A stretch of 64,000 nucleotides of DNA, taken from Clostridium algifaecis (GTDB taxonomy: Bacteria > Bacillota > Clostridia > Clostridiales > Clostridiaceae). Below are positions 28,159 through 35,828 of the stretch, one piece after another. The notes below the pieces were generated by a model. It was not told where the DNA came from and ran no database searches. It saw only the letters and a program-made list of their open reading frames with translations. The number at the start of each line of letters is the position of its first letter. Position 1 is the first letter of the stretch. Location of the stretch: the NCBI RefSeq assembly GCF_017874415.1, contig NZ_JAGGLM010000017.1, positions 1 through 64,000 on the forward strand. The letters are read 5' to 3'. The position numbers and the translations under genes are program-made.

Positions 28159-28968
28159 TTACTCCGCACCAGTTGCCATTTTTGTAAATCTCTTTTTGCC
28201 GGAATATCCCATAATAAAAATACTTACTATCAGCCCGGCAATACTGTATAACATAGGCATATGCACAATCTGTGGTGTAAGAATTGCACGTAATGCTTCA
28301 TTTGCATACACAAGCGGATTCACAAGTACAATTTTCTGAATGATTGGCGCTGCGGAAAGGTCACCCCATGAAAAGAAGACTGCACCTAAAAACACCATTG
28401 GCATTAAAAATCCCGGAAACATCGCAGCAATCTGCATCGGTTTAATAATAGTACCCACCAGAAGACCCAGACATGCTGATGCAATTGAAATTAAAATCAG
28501 TACGGGGATAAGCATAAGAATCTGCTCCGATGTTACAGAAAAGTCGAGAGCATTTCCCATGAAAATAAGTGACACCGGCAAAACAATCAAACCACCGATA
28601 AAGGATTCAATAATACCGACAACCATTTTTTCTAAAGCAATTATATTAATGTGCACAGGAGCAAGCAATCGATCTTCAATCTCTCTTAGATTGTTAAAAT
28701 CCATCGTGAATGGTATGGCTGTACCATGTATGCCGGTAACCAGCATGCTCATTCCAATCATTCCGGAAAACATCCTATTCGGAAAGTTTGTGGGAAGTAA
28801 TCCGATTCTTGGCAGAATATATCCATAAGTTAATATCAAAATTAACGGTAGCATTACGACACGGAAAATAAATTCCCACTTATCTCTGAGCTGAATAACA
28901 AGGTCACGCTTAATCATAGCTTTAAAAGCTGTAAATGTCACACCTTTTTCTTTCTTATTTATTTTCAT
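28159..28968 (-). CDS. ABC-2 type permease (DrrB-like)
   Basis: A 269-aa membrane permease with six predicted segments in the ABC-2 pattern. It begins with the cytoplasmic KAMIKRDLVIQLRDKWEF and has the family glycine/proline-rich region FPGFLMPMVFLGAVFFSW followed by VNPLVYANEALRAI. Its first 14 nt overlap the end of the ATPase gene. Codons here are clearly richer in G and C than in the flanking genes, a sign of possible transfer. With its ATPase it should export a drug, lipid or peptide; the substrate is unknown. Confidence 0.9.
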   Translation of the reverse strand: MKINKKEKGVTFTAFKAMIKRDLVIQLRDKWEFIFRVVMLPLILILTYGYILPRIGLLPTNFPNRMFSGMIGMSMLVTGIHGTAIPFTMDFNNLREIEDRLLAPVHINIIALEKMVVGIIESFIGGLIVLPVSLIFMGNALDFSVTSEQILMLIPVLILISIASACLGLLVGTIIKPMQIAAMFPGFLMPMVFLGAVFFSWGDLSAAPIIQKIVLVNPLVYANEALRAILTPQIVHMPMLYSIAGLIVSIFIMGYSGKKRFTKMATGAE

Positions 28969-29926
28969 GATTAATAATCTCCTTTCCTGTCAGATGAATA
29001 AACACATCATCTAATGTGCTTGAACTCAAACTGATATTTTGTAAAGTTGTGTTTTGTTGTTTTGTCCAATTAATCAAGTAGTTGAAATCCGGCTGTGCAT
29101 CCTTCATATAAAGCATAAGCATTCGATTTTGAATAACAGCTTTTTTTACACCGGGCAATGATTTTGCCGCTTCCACATAACTCTGATTCAAGTTAGACAG
29201 CTTCATGGATACAATGTTGTTGGAAGGAATCATAGCCTTAAGCTCAGCTGAAGTACCAATTGCTTTGAGTTCTCCCTGGTCGATAATTGCGATTCGCTCG
29301 CAAAACTGTTCTGGCTCCTCCATGTAGTGGGTAGTAAGAAAAATCGTTGTGCCAGCAGTTTTGTTAAGTTCAGTCATCTGCTCCCATAAAATAGCTCGAT
29401 AGCTAGGATCAAGTCCCGTTGTTGGTTCATCTAAGAAAAGTATTTCTGGAGTATGTATCATTGCTCTAGCTATTTTCAGCCTTTGTGCCATACCACCTGA
29501 ATAACTTCGCACATAATCATTCTGCCTGTCTGCAAGGCCGAACTTTTCCAGATATTCATCCGCTTTTTGGTTTGCAGTTTTTGTTTCCATTCCAAAGTAT
29601 TTCGCATGGTAGATGAGATTTTCTCTTGCGGTTAATCCTCTGTCTAAATTATTGTGCTGTGCAACAACACCAATCTTTCTTCGTGCTTCGACCGGATTTT
29701 TAATCAAAGATTCCCCATCAAGTATTATCTCTCCAGCGGTGGCGGTTCTTTGTGTAGTTAGTATACTTATGGTTGTGCTTTTACCTGCACCATTTGGACC
29801 TAAAAAGCCAAACACTTCGCCGCGTTTTACATCAAAGCTTATATTTTTTACAGCTTCGATTTTACGTCCATTTTTCATATGAAAAGTTTTTTTCAAATCT
29901 CTAACTTCTAAAATATTGTTTTTCAT
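28955..29926 (-). CDS. ABC transporter ATP-binding protein (DrrA-like)
   Basis: A 323-aa ATPase subunit. Walker A GPNGAGKST is near residue 43, the signature SYSGGMAQRLKIA near 140, Walker B ILFLDEPTTGLDPS near 160 and the H-loop TTHYMEE near 195. The C-terminal extension with FNYLINWTKQQN and LSSSTLDDVFIHLTGKE is the DrrA-type tail. It overlaps the permease by 14 nt and is 65 nt after a CsoR-type repressor gene, so metal- or sulfur-dependent control of the exporter is likely. Base composition matches the permease and differs from the neighbourhood. Confidence 0.93.
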   Translation of the reverse strand: MKNNILEVRDLKKTFHMKNGRKIEAVKNISFDVKRGEVFGFLGPNGAGKSTTISILTTQRTATAGEIILDGESLIKNPVEARRKIGVVAQHNNLDRGLTARENLIYHAKYFGMETKTANQKADEYLEKFGLADRQNDYVRSYSGGMAQRLKIARAMIHTPEILFLDEPTTGLDPSYRAILWEQMTELNKTAGTTIFLTTHYMEEPEQFCERIAIIDQGELKAIGTSAELKAMIPSNNIVSMKLSNLNQSYVEAAKSLPGVKKAVIQNRMLMLYMKDAQPDFNYLINWTKQQNTTLQNISLSSSTLDDVFIHLTGKEIINHENK

Positions 29927-29991
29927 ATTAACACCTCGCTTACCTTTTATATAATATCATTTCCATAATTTTCAACTTTCATTTAAAAAAA

Positions 29992-30255
29992 TTATTTTGC
30001 AAGTTTGTCCATTATTTCCATTATCTCACTAATTTTTTTGTGTTGATCACCTTTTTCAAAGGCTTCCTCCACACAACCGTTTAAATGTGCATGAAGCACC
30101 TCCTTGTTCACATTGCGTAAAATTGCCATTGTAGCCATAAGTTGATTGGATATATCGATACAATAACGATCATCATCAACCATCTTAAGTAAACCATCAA
30201 GTTGCCCTCTGGCAGTTTTTAAAAGACGCGTTACTTTCTTTTTGTCTGCTCTCAT
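29992..30255 (-). CDS. CsoR-family metal-sensing repressor
   Basis: An 87-aa all-helical repressor. The CsoR copper ligand set is intact: Cys32 (DDRYCIDIS), His57 and Cys61 (HAHLNGC). RcnR-type nickel sensors and CstR-type sulfur sensors have different ligand patterns, so Cu(I) is the likely signal. The ATG at 30255 is chosen because GGAGGTG lies 6 nt upstream. A CsoR-style G/C-rich palindrome lies about 95 bp before the gene. Downstream are DrrAB-like ABC genes and no copper ATPase or chaperone, which is unusual. Confidence 0.88.
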   Translation of the reverse strand: MRADKKKVTRLLKTARGQLDGLLKMVDDDRYCIDISNQLMATMAILRNVNKEVLHAHLNGCVEEAFEKGDQHKKISEIMEIMDKLAK

Positions 30256-30348
30256 CTTTTTCACCTCCATTAAATAAACATCGATATCATATTACTAATT
30301 ACTTTTGATAAAGATATATAACCTTATATCTTTTTTGATTTATCACCC

Positions 30349-30366
30349 ACACCCCGGAGGGGGTAT
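30349..30366 (-). promoter_or_regulatory. CsoR-type operator
   Basis: ACACCCCGGAGGGGGTAT forms an imperfect palindrome with the ACCCC...GGGGT pattern of CsoR operators and stands out in very AT-rich DNA. It lies upstream of the csoR-ABC unit. Confidence 0.65.
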
Positions 30367-30454
30367 ATTTTTATATTACTGCTACTTAATTAAACTGTCA
30401 ATCCTTTCAAAAAAATATGTGGGAAGGTATTGCTACAATTCTTACTTTTTTGAA

Positions 30455-30474
30455 AGTATCTATCAAAAAAGTGC
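30455..30474 (+). repeat. 20-nt repeat, copy A
   Basis: AGTATCTATCAAAAAAGTGC occurs here and again at 32846-32865, in both cases upstream of a damaged oxidoreductase gene. Flanks are only partly alike. Confidence 0.7.
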
Positions 30475-30543
30475 GTTCTATACAAATTGCCATTTTTGAG
30501 ATATGCTAAAAAAGATTTATTGTTAACTATTTGACAATGATAA

Positions 30544-30855
30544 ATATCTAAGGAAACTTTGGAAAGAACCATTGAAAGTTTACGAGGTTTTTTAGATTGT
30601 TTAAGAGGTTCTGTAGAAAAAGGAGTTCTTTATGGAGCAGGGGTAAGTGGAAAGGGAGAAATAAAATATACAGATGCTATGCAGAAGGCTTATGATATGG
30701 GTAAAAGTGTTATATAGTAGAGTCACTATCCATTTGCTGATATAATCGGTGATGCAATAAAAGGAAGAAAGATTTACAATTGTACTCATGAAGCATGGAA
30801 TTCTATTCAAAAAATTATATGTGTGCAAAAATTAATAATATATTTGAGGAGGTAA
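30544..30855 (+). pseudogene. Gene remnant interrupted by two adjacent TAG codons
   Basis: One reading frame stays protein-like on both sides of TAGTAG at 30715-30720. Before it are stretches such as ESLRGFLDCLRGSVEKGVLY and TDAMQKAYDMGKSV; after it SHYPFADIIGDAIKGRK and NCTHEAWNSIQ. There is no start codon or ribosome site, and a TAA precedes the frame. I do not recognise the family with certainty; the first half faintly resembles the tail of flavodoxin-like reductases, as encoded just downstream. The stop codons and missing start indicate decay. Confidence 0.5.
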
Positions 30856-30860
30856 CACTT

Positions 30861-31481
30861 ATGAAAGTAGTTGCATTTAATGGAAGTCCCAAAAAAGAAG
30901 GAAATACTTATCTTGCTATAAATATGGTTGCAGAAGAACTTGAAAATGAAGGCATAGAAGTTGAAATCGTTCATGTAGGAAATAAAACAATAAGAGGATG
31001 TCTTGGTTGTAACACTTGTTTGAAAACTGGAAAGTGTGTAATTAATGATGAAGTGAATGAATGGATACAAAAAATGAGAGAGGCAGATGGAATAATATTA
31101 GCGTCGCCAGTACATTATTCAGCTATAGGCGGAACTATGAAATCATTTTTGGATAGAGCATTTTATGTTCTCAATGGTGGAGATTTAAGGCATAAGGTAG
31201 GATCAGCTTTAGTTGCTGTTAGAAGATCAGGAGGAGTTCCAACTTTTAATCAATTAACTAATTATCTTAATTATTCTGAAATGCTTATTCCAGGTACAAA
31301 CTACTGGAATGTAATACATGGAACAACACCTGGAGAAGTACAGAAAGATGAAGAAGGAAAACAAATAATGAGAGTGCTTGGGAAAAATATGGCATGGCTT
31401 ATGAAGCTGGTTGAAAACGGAAAAGATACTGTTAAAGAACCAGAAATGGAAAGTAAAATACTTACAAACTTTATTCGTTAA
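30861..31481 (+). CDS. Flavodoxin-fold NAD(P)H-dependent FMN reductase
   Basis: A 207-aa COG0655-type reductase. The FMN phosphate loop FNGSPKKEGNTY is at residues 5-16. CLGCNTCLKTGKC supplies a cysteine cluster like those of iron-sulfur flavoproteins. SPVHYSAIGGTMKSFLDRAF is the second FMN contact, and the C terminus has TNYWNVIHGTTPGE. The start at 30861 follows GAGGAGG by 5-6 nt; a longer in-frame extension runs back into the remnant. It is the first intact gene in a rightward oxidoreductase region and ends at a terminator. Confidence 0.9.
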   Translation: MKVVAFNGSPKKEGNTYLAINMVAEELENEGIEVEIVHVGNKTIRGCLGCNTCLKTGKCVINDEVNEWIQKMREADGIILASPVHYSAIGGTMKSFLDRAFYVLNGGDLRHKVGSALVAVRRSGGVPTFNQLTNYLNYSEMLIPGTNYWNVIHGTTPGEVQKDEEGKQIMRVLGKNMAWLMKLVENGKDTVKEPEMESKILTNFIR

Positions 31482-31800
31482 TTAAGGACTAGTTATTAAT
31501 CAATTAACTTAATTGGGCAATATCCATTTCGTAAGGATGGGTATTGTTTTGTTTTTATACTTTAGTAAATTGAGTACATACACTAAATTTGTGTTAGTAC
31601 AGATAGTAATTTTATTCGTAGATATATAGACTACATTATAATATCATAATTTTATATTAAGTCTTTGTTTTATAAGAAAAGCGTTAGTCCCTTAAAAATT
31701 ACTAATAGAGTGCTATCATCAATTACGCAACTTACAAAAACGACTGTACTATGATGTTTTTTAAAAAATTGAAATATTATTATGTTTTAGGAGGATATCT
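31482..31800 (+). other. Intergenic region before hydE
   Basis: Apart from the terminator at 31516-31556, these 319 bases hold no gene that I can support. The ribosome site TAGGAGGATA lies directly before the hydE start. A long AT-rich leader remains unexplained. Confidence 0.5.
31516..31556 (+). terminator. Terminator after the FMN reductase gene
   Basis: CAATATCCAT (31517-31526) pairs with ATGGGTATTG (31537-31546), allowing G-U, followed by TTTTGTTTTT. Confidence 0.7.
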
Positions 31801-32829
31801 ATGAATATAAAGTTAATTGAAAAAGCTGAGAGAAGTCACAATTTAAATAAAAAAGAACTTGTATCTATATTTAAAGACAGTAGTATAGATAAGGAACTTT
31901 TTAAGGCAGCTGATAGAGTTCGAAAAAAATATATGGGGGATGAGGTTCATTTAAGGGGAATTATTGAATTTTCTAATATATGCAAACGTGATTGTTTATA
32001 TTGTGGTCTTAGAAAGTCTAATTCAAACATTAAAAGATATAGATTAATGCCTAATGAAATAATAGAACTGGCCAGAAAAGCAGTGAGATATGGATATAAG
32101 AGCATAGTCTTACAATCCGGAGAAGATTCATATTATACCGTAGATATTCTCACATACATAATAACAAATATAAAGAAATTGGGAGTAGCAGTTACTATAA
32201 GTTTGGGTGAAAAGACTTTTAATGAATATAAAGCTTATAAAGAAGCAGGAGCAGATAGATATTTAATTAGAATAGAAACTACTGATAAAAAACTTTATGA
32301 AGAATTAGATCCTGGAATGACTCACGCGGAAAGGAAAAGATGCCTTAGAAATCTAAAATCATTAGGGTATGAAGTTGGAACTGGTAATTTGGTAGGTTTA
32401 CCTAATCAAACTATAGAATCTATAGCTGATGACATATTATTTTTTAAAAAAATAGATGCAGATATGATTGGATTAGGTCCATTTATTGCTAATAAAGATA
32501 CACCACTAAAAGATTTTAAATCAGACAACTTTGAATTAAGTATTAAGGTAATGGCCTTAATTAGGCTTTTACTGCCAAACTCTAATATACCTGCTACAAC
32601 AGCAATGGAAAGTTTAAATAGAAATGGCAGAATAATAGCCCTTTCAAGTGGAGCTAATGTTGTTATGCCCAATATAACAGAAGGTGAATATAGAAAATTA
32701 TATGCCATTTATCCCGGAAAAATATGTGTAAATGAAACTCCAAATAAATGTTGGAATTGTATTTCTAGAAAAATAAACTCTATAGGAAGAACAGTTTCAA
32801 AAGAACTAGGTTCCAGAAAGAAGATATAA
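31801..32829 (+). CDS. hydE: [FeFe]-hydrogenase H-cluster maturase, radical SAM protein HydE
   Basis: A 342-aa radical SAM enzyme that helps build the dithiolate-bridged di-iron site of [FeFe] hydrogenase. The cluster motif is C61-x3-C65-x2-C68 (SNICKRDCLYCGLR), preceded by VHLRGIIEFSN, the HydE opening. Further blocks are IVLQSGEDSYY, RYLIRIETTD and GNLVGLPNQT. BioB and PylB are relatives, but the sequence details favour HydE. hydF, hydG and a hydrogenase are absent from the window, and the neighbours are small flavoproteins. Confidence 0.85.
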   Translation: MNIKLIEKAERSHNLNKKELVSIFKDSSIDKELFKAADRVRKKYMGDEVHLRGIIEFSNICKRDCLYCGLRKSNSNIKRYRLMPNEIIELARKAVRYGYKSIVLQSGEDSYYTVDILTYIITNIKKLGVAVTISLGEKTFNEYKAYKEAGADRYLIRIETTDKKLYEELDPGMTHAERKRCLRNLKSLGYEVGTGNLVGLPNQTIESIADDILFFKKIDADMIGLGPFIANKDTPLKDFKSDNFELSIKVMALIRLLLPNSNIPATTAMESLNRNGRIIALSSGANVVMPNITEGEYRKLYAIYPGKICVNETPNKCWNCISRKINSIGRTVSKELGSRKKI

Positions 32830-32839
32830 TGCTCTCCTT

Positions 32840-33832
32840 TTGGATAGTATCTATCAAAAAAGTGCATACTTCTTTTTAAGTTTAAATAATTTTATAATGG
32901 ATGTAGAAAAGATTGAACAACCTGCTCCTAATATGATGGGAATTTATGATGATAGTTTTATTCCTGAATATAAGAAACTTACAGATATGGTTCATAGCCA
33001 TGAAGCTAATATTATTATGCAAATAACATATGGTGGCACAAGGTCTCATTTAGATTCACCAAGCCCAATTATTTTTGGAGCTTCCCCTATTAAAAATGAA
33101 GTAACTGGAATTATGCCAGTGGAGATTAGTAAAGATGAAATTAAGCATTTAGTTAAGTCTTTTGGAAAGGCGGCAGAAAGAGTTAAGGAATCAAGCTTTG
33201 ATGCAGTAGAAATCCACGCAGCACACGTATATTTTCTTAGTCAGTTCTTATGCCCGCATTACAACGTTCGTACTGACGAATATGGTGGAAGTATTGAAAA
33301 TCGTGCTAGAATTATTCTTGAAATATATGATGAAATTAGAAAAACTGTAGGAAATGATTATCCAATATTAATAAAAATTAATTCTGAGGATTTCATGGAA
33401 GATGGATTGACAAGTGAAGAAAGTATCATAGTTTCTAAAATGCTTGAAAAAGCAGGTATTGATGCAATTGAGGTTACTGGTGGTAATGATTCATCATTAT
33501 ATGTTGTTGAAAATAACCTGGATGCAGTAAGAAAAAAAATAGCATTTTCAAAAGATAAACAATCTTACTTTAAAAATCATGCAACAAAATTAGCAAAAGA
33601 TGTTTCTATTCCAGTTATTCTTACAGGTGGAAACAGAAATATTGATCTAATAAATGAGATTCTAAACAGTACTAATATAGAATTTTTTGGTTTATGTCGT
33701 ACTTTGATTAGTGAACCAGATTTGATAAATAAATGGGCATCTGGGGATTATAAAGAACCAAAATGTGTTTCATGTAATCAGTGTTTCAACACTCATGGGA
33801 AAAGATGTATTTTAAATCAAAAAAATAGTTAG
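32840..33832 (+). pseudogene. Old yellow enzyme-family oxidoreductase lacking its N terminus
   Basis: The frame encodes an FMN-dependent enoate reductase-like barrel from about the second strand onward: MMGIYDDSFIPEYKKLTDMV, EIHAAHVYFLSQFLCPHYN, DEYGGSIENRARIILEIYDE, and a Cys-rich end CVSCNQCFNTHGKRC. The first 40-60 residues of the family, including the opening strand with the FMN contact, are missing and replaced by an unrelated short stretch. The only upstream start is a TTG without ribosome site; ATG 32897 also has none. I read it as 5'-truncated, although a start-less internal translation cannot be ruled out. Confidence 0.7.
32846..32865 (+). repeat. 20-nt repeat, copy B
   Basis: Identical to 30455-30474. 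Here AGTAT and a following ATACT (32866-32870 region) add a short outer symmetry. It lies at the point where the truncated old-yellow-enzyme gene begins. Confidence 0.7.
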
Positions 33833-33930
33833 AATTTTAATAATTGAGTTGAAATACCATATTATTAAACAGAGTAATTTATATTATTAAAGAAAATATA
33901 TGAGTTTTAAAGAAAGGAATGAATATAATT

Positions 33931-34440
33931 ATGAATAATTTTAAAGAAATTAAACCAGAAGAATTAGATAAAAGTACATTTAAACTTATAGGTAAAGATT
34001 GGATGCTGATTACAGCAGAAGACAATAATAAAGTAAACACTATGACTGCAAGTTGGGGCGGTTTTGGTGTTATGTTTGATAAAAATGTAGCCTATATTGT
34101 TATAAGACCTCAACGTTATACTAGGAAGTTTGTAGATAATTCTGATACATTTTCTCTAACATTCTTAGATAAAACTTTTAAAAAACAATTAGCTTATATT
34201 GGAACTGTATCTGGCAGAGATGAGGATAAAATTTCTAAAGCAAATTTAACAATTCAACATGAAAATAATACACCTTATTTTAAAGAAGGAAATATGGTGA
34301 TTATATGTAAAAAAATATATGCTCAAGATTTTAAACCTGAATGTTTTATAGCAAGTGACTTAGAGCAAAAAATATATCCTGAAAAAGATTATCATAGACT
34401 CTATATTGCAGAAATAGAAAAAATTCTTGTAAGAGAATAG
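33931..34440 (+). CDS. Flavin reductase-like (split-barrel) protein
   Basis: A 169-aa flavin-binding split-barrel protein. Typical features are WMLITAEDNNKVNTMTASWG, the FMN-contact block VIRPQRYTRKFVDNS, FSLTFLD and YIGTVSGRDEDK. Such proteins bind FMN, often to supply reduced flavin or act as small reductases. The ATG at 33931 is preferred over 33919, which lies directly behind the AAAGG and would be too close. It is monocistronic after the truncated oxidoreductase and ends at a strong terminator. Confidence 0.82.
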   Translation: MNNFKEIKPEELDKSTFKLIGKDWMLITAEDNNKVNTMTASWGGFGVMFDKNVAYIVIRPQRYTRKFVDNSDTFSLTFLDKTFKKQLAYIGTVSGRDEDKISKANLTIQHENNTPYFKEGNMVIICKKIYAQDFKPECFIASDLEQKIYPEKDYHRLYIAEIEKILVRE

Positions 34441-34470
34441 TTAAAGATTCTATACATTTTATTTATATTG

Positions 34471-34497
34471 TACGACATCCCCGAATGGGATGTCGTA
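34471..34497 (+). terminator. Terminator after the flavin reductase gene
   Basis: TACGACATCCC (34471-34481) pairs perfectly with GGGATGTCGTA (34487-34497) around a 5-nt loop. Confidence 0.75.
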
Positions 34498-34619
34498 TTA
34501 ACAGATTAAAATCCATTCGACAGACCGATTATTAACTATTTTAGTGTACCAATTTTTGCTACCTTTTTTCAAGATAATCATATAGGCCATATGATGTAAG
34601 AATAATCTAACCTTCATGC

Positions 34620-35204
34620 TCAAAGAAGGCTACTGCTATAAAGATACTGTGCAAAAGCTCTGGAGTGCTTATCTTTCTCATTATCCATAAAAACAGATTT
34701 ATACCCAAAATCTCTTTCAGCAAGCATTCCACTATATTTTAATTGGGAGTGTTTACAATACCTTTTGATGCCTTCTTCAAATAAATCAGCTCCTTTTTCT
34801 GGTTTATACCCACAAGTAGTTATGATAGCTAACTTTTTGCCACTCCAAAGAGAAGGTCCTTTTTCATCACCATAATACTTATTCATTCCATACACAAAAC
34901 GATCCAACAATGATTTCATAGGCGGTGTACAATACCATGAATAAATAGGTGTAGCTAAAATAATGACATCGCAATCGTATATTTTATCAAAGATTTCTTG
35001 CACGTCATCGGAATAACGACATCCAAAAATTGTCCAGTCTTTTTGACAATTCCGACAAGCAATACAAGGTTCAATATGTTTATCATAAAGCCAAATCAAA
35101 TCATACTGAACTTGATAAAGTTTAAGTTCTTCAATAAATGGCTTTAATAATTTAGATGTATTTCCATTTTTACGTGGACTTCCCATAAGGATACAATATT
35201 TCAT
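34620..35204 (-). CDS. Flavodoxin-fold NAD(P)H-dependent oxidoreductase
   Basis: A 194-aa FMN-binding reductase with the phosphate loop MGSPRKNGNTSKLL, cysteine cluster CIACRNCQKDWTIFGC and LATPIYSWYCTPPMKSLLDRF, as in iron-sulfur flavoprotein-like enzymes. It differs clearly from the similar gene at 30861. It is divergent from an HxlR regulator across a 245-bp region, the common arrangement in which the HxlR protein controls the reductase in response to quinones or other electrophiles. The ATG has GGGGGA upstream. Confidence 0.88.
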   Translation of the reverse strand: MKYCILMGSPRKNGNTSKLLKPFIEELKLYQVQYDLIWLYDKHIEPCIACRNCQKDWTIFGCRYSDDVQEIFDKIYDCDVIILATPIYSWYCTPPMKSLLDRFVYGMNKYYGDEKGPSLWSGKKLAIITTCGYKPEKGADLFEEGIKRYCKHSQLKYSGMLAERDFGYKSVFMDNEKDKHSRAFAQYLYSSSLL

Positions 35205-35357
35205 TTTTATCCCCCAATTTGTTTATAAATATCGCAAATAAAATAGTTACAATTTTCTTATAATTTTATCACTGAAAATGAATGCAATCAATAATAAAAT
35301 TTTGTTAAATGAAATCTACGAGGAATGTTTTCCATAATATGAACTTACAGGTCAGCC

Positions 35358-35386
35358 TTGACTTAGATTTGTTTTTATTTTAATAT
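35358..35386 (+). promoter_or_regulatory. Predicted promoter of the second hxlR gene
   Basis: TTGACT (35358-35363) and TAATAT (35381-35386) are spaced by 17 bp. The start codon is 64 bp further on, with AAAGGAGAG as ribosome site. Confidence 0.6.
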
Positions 35387-35449
35387 GAATATGATGTTTT
35401 ATATAGAATGCACTTAATTGTAATATACTATTAAAAAGGAGAGTTAAAA

Positions 35450-35788
35450 ATGGAAACGAAAAATGTAGCTCCTTATGATGAAGTACACATTGAGCCGTTT
35501 GCTTATGCGATATCATTAATTAATGGCAAATGGAAAATGCATATTTTGTTCTGGCTTTGGAAAAAAGAAGTTATGCGTTACAATGAGATTAAGAAAGCCT
35601 TAGGAAAAGTCACACACAAAATGCTTTCATCACAATTAAAAGAATTAGAACAAGATGGATTATTAATTCGGAATGAATATCCACAGGTTCCACCTAAAGT
35701 AGAATATAGTTTATCTGAAATGGGAAAATCATTTATGCCTGTCCTTCAAGAAATTTGTAGATGGGGACATGAACATATTTCTCGATAG
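35450..35788 (+). CDS. HxlR-family winged-helix regulator
   Basis: A 112-aa HxlR protein with INGKWKMHILFWLWKKEVM, RYNEIKKALGKVTHKMLSSQ (recognition region) and VPPKVEYSLSEMGKSF (wing). It has no N-terminal cysteine where YodB-like sensors have one, so it may sense its ligand by another route than the HxlR at 12478. It is divergent from the flavodoxin-like reductase, its likely target. A strong hairpin follows. Confidence 0.9.
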   Translation: METKNVAPYDEVHIEPFAYAISLINGKWKMHILFWLWKKEVMRYNEIKKALGKVTHKMLSSQLKELEQDGLLIRNEYPQVPPKVEYSLSEMGKSFMPVLQEICRWGHEHISR

Positions 35789-35828
35789 CAATACCCCCCC
35801 GATGCTTTGAACATCGAGGGCTATTGCT
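35787..35828. terminator. Strong terminator between hxlR and the MetE-like gene
   Basis: AGCAATACCCCCCCGATG (from 35787) pairs with CATCGAGGGCTATTGCT (to 35827) with minor imperfections around TTTGAA. It overlaps the end of the convergent MetE-like gene and probably serves both. Confidence 0.8.

Noticed and set aside
30715-30720. TAG TAG read as pyrrolysine
   Set aside because: Two adjacent TAG codons without a start codon, no pyl gene nearby and no methylamine methyltransferase similarity make decay more likely.
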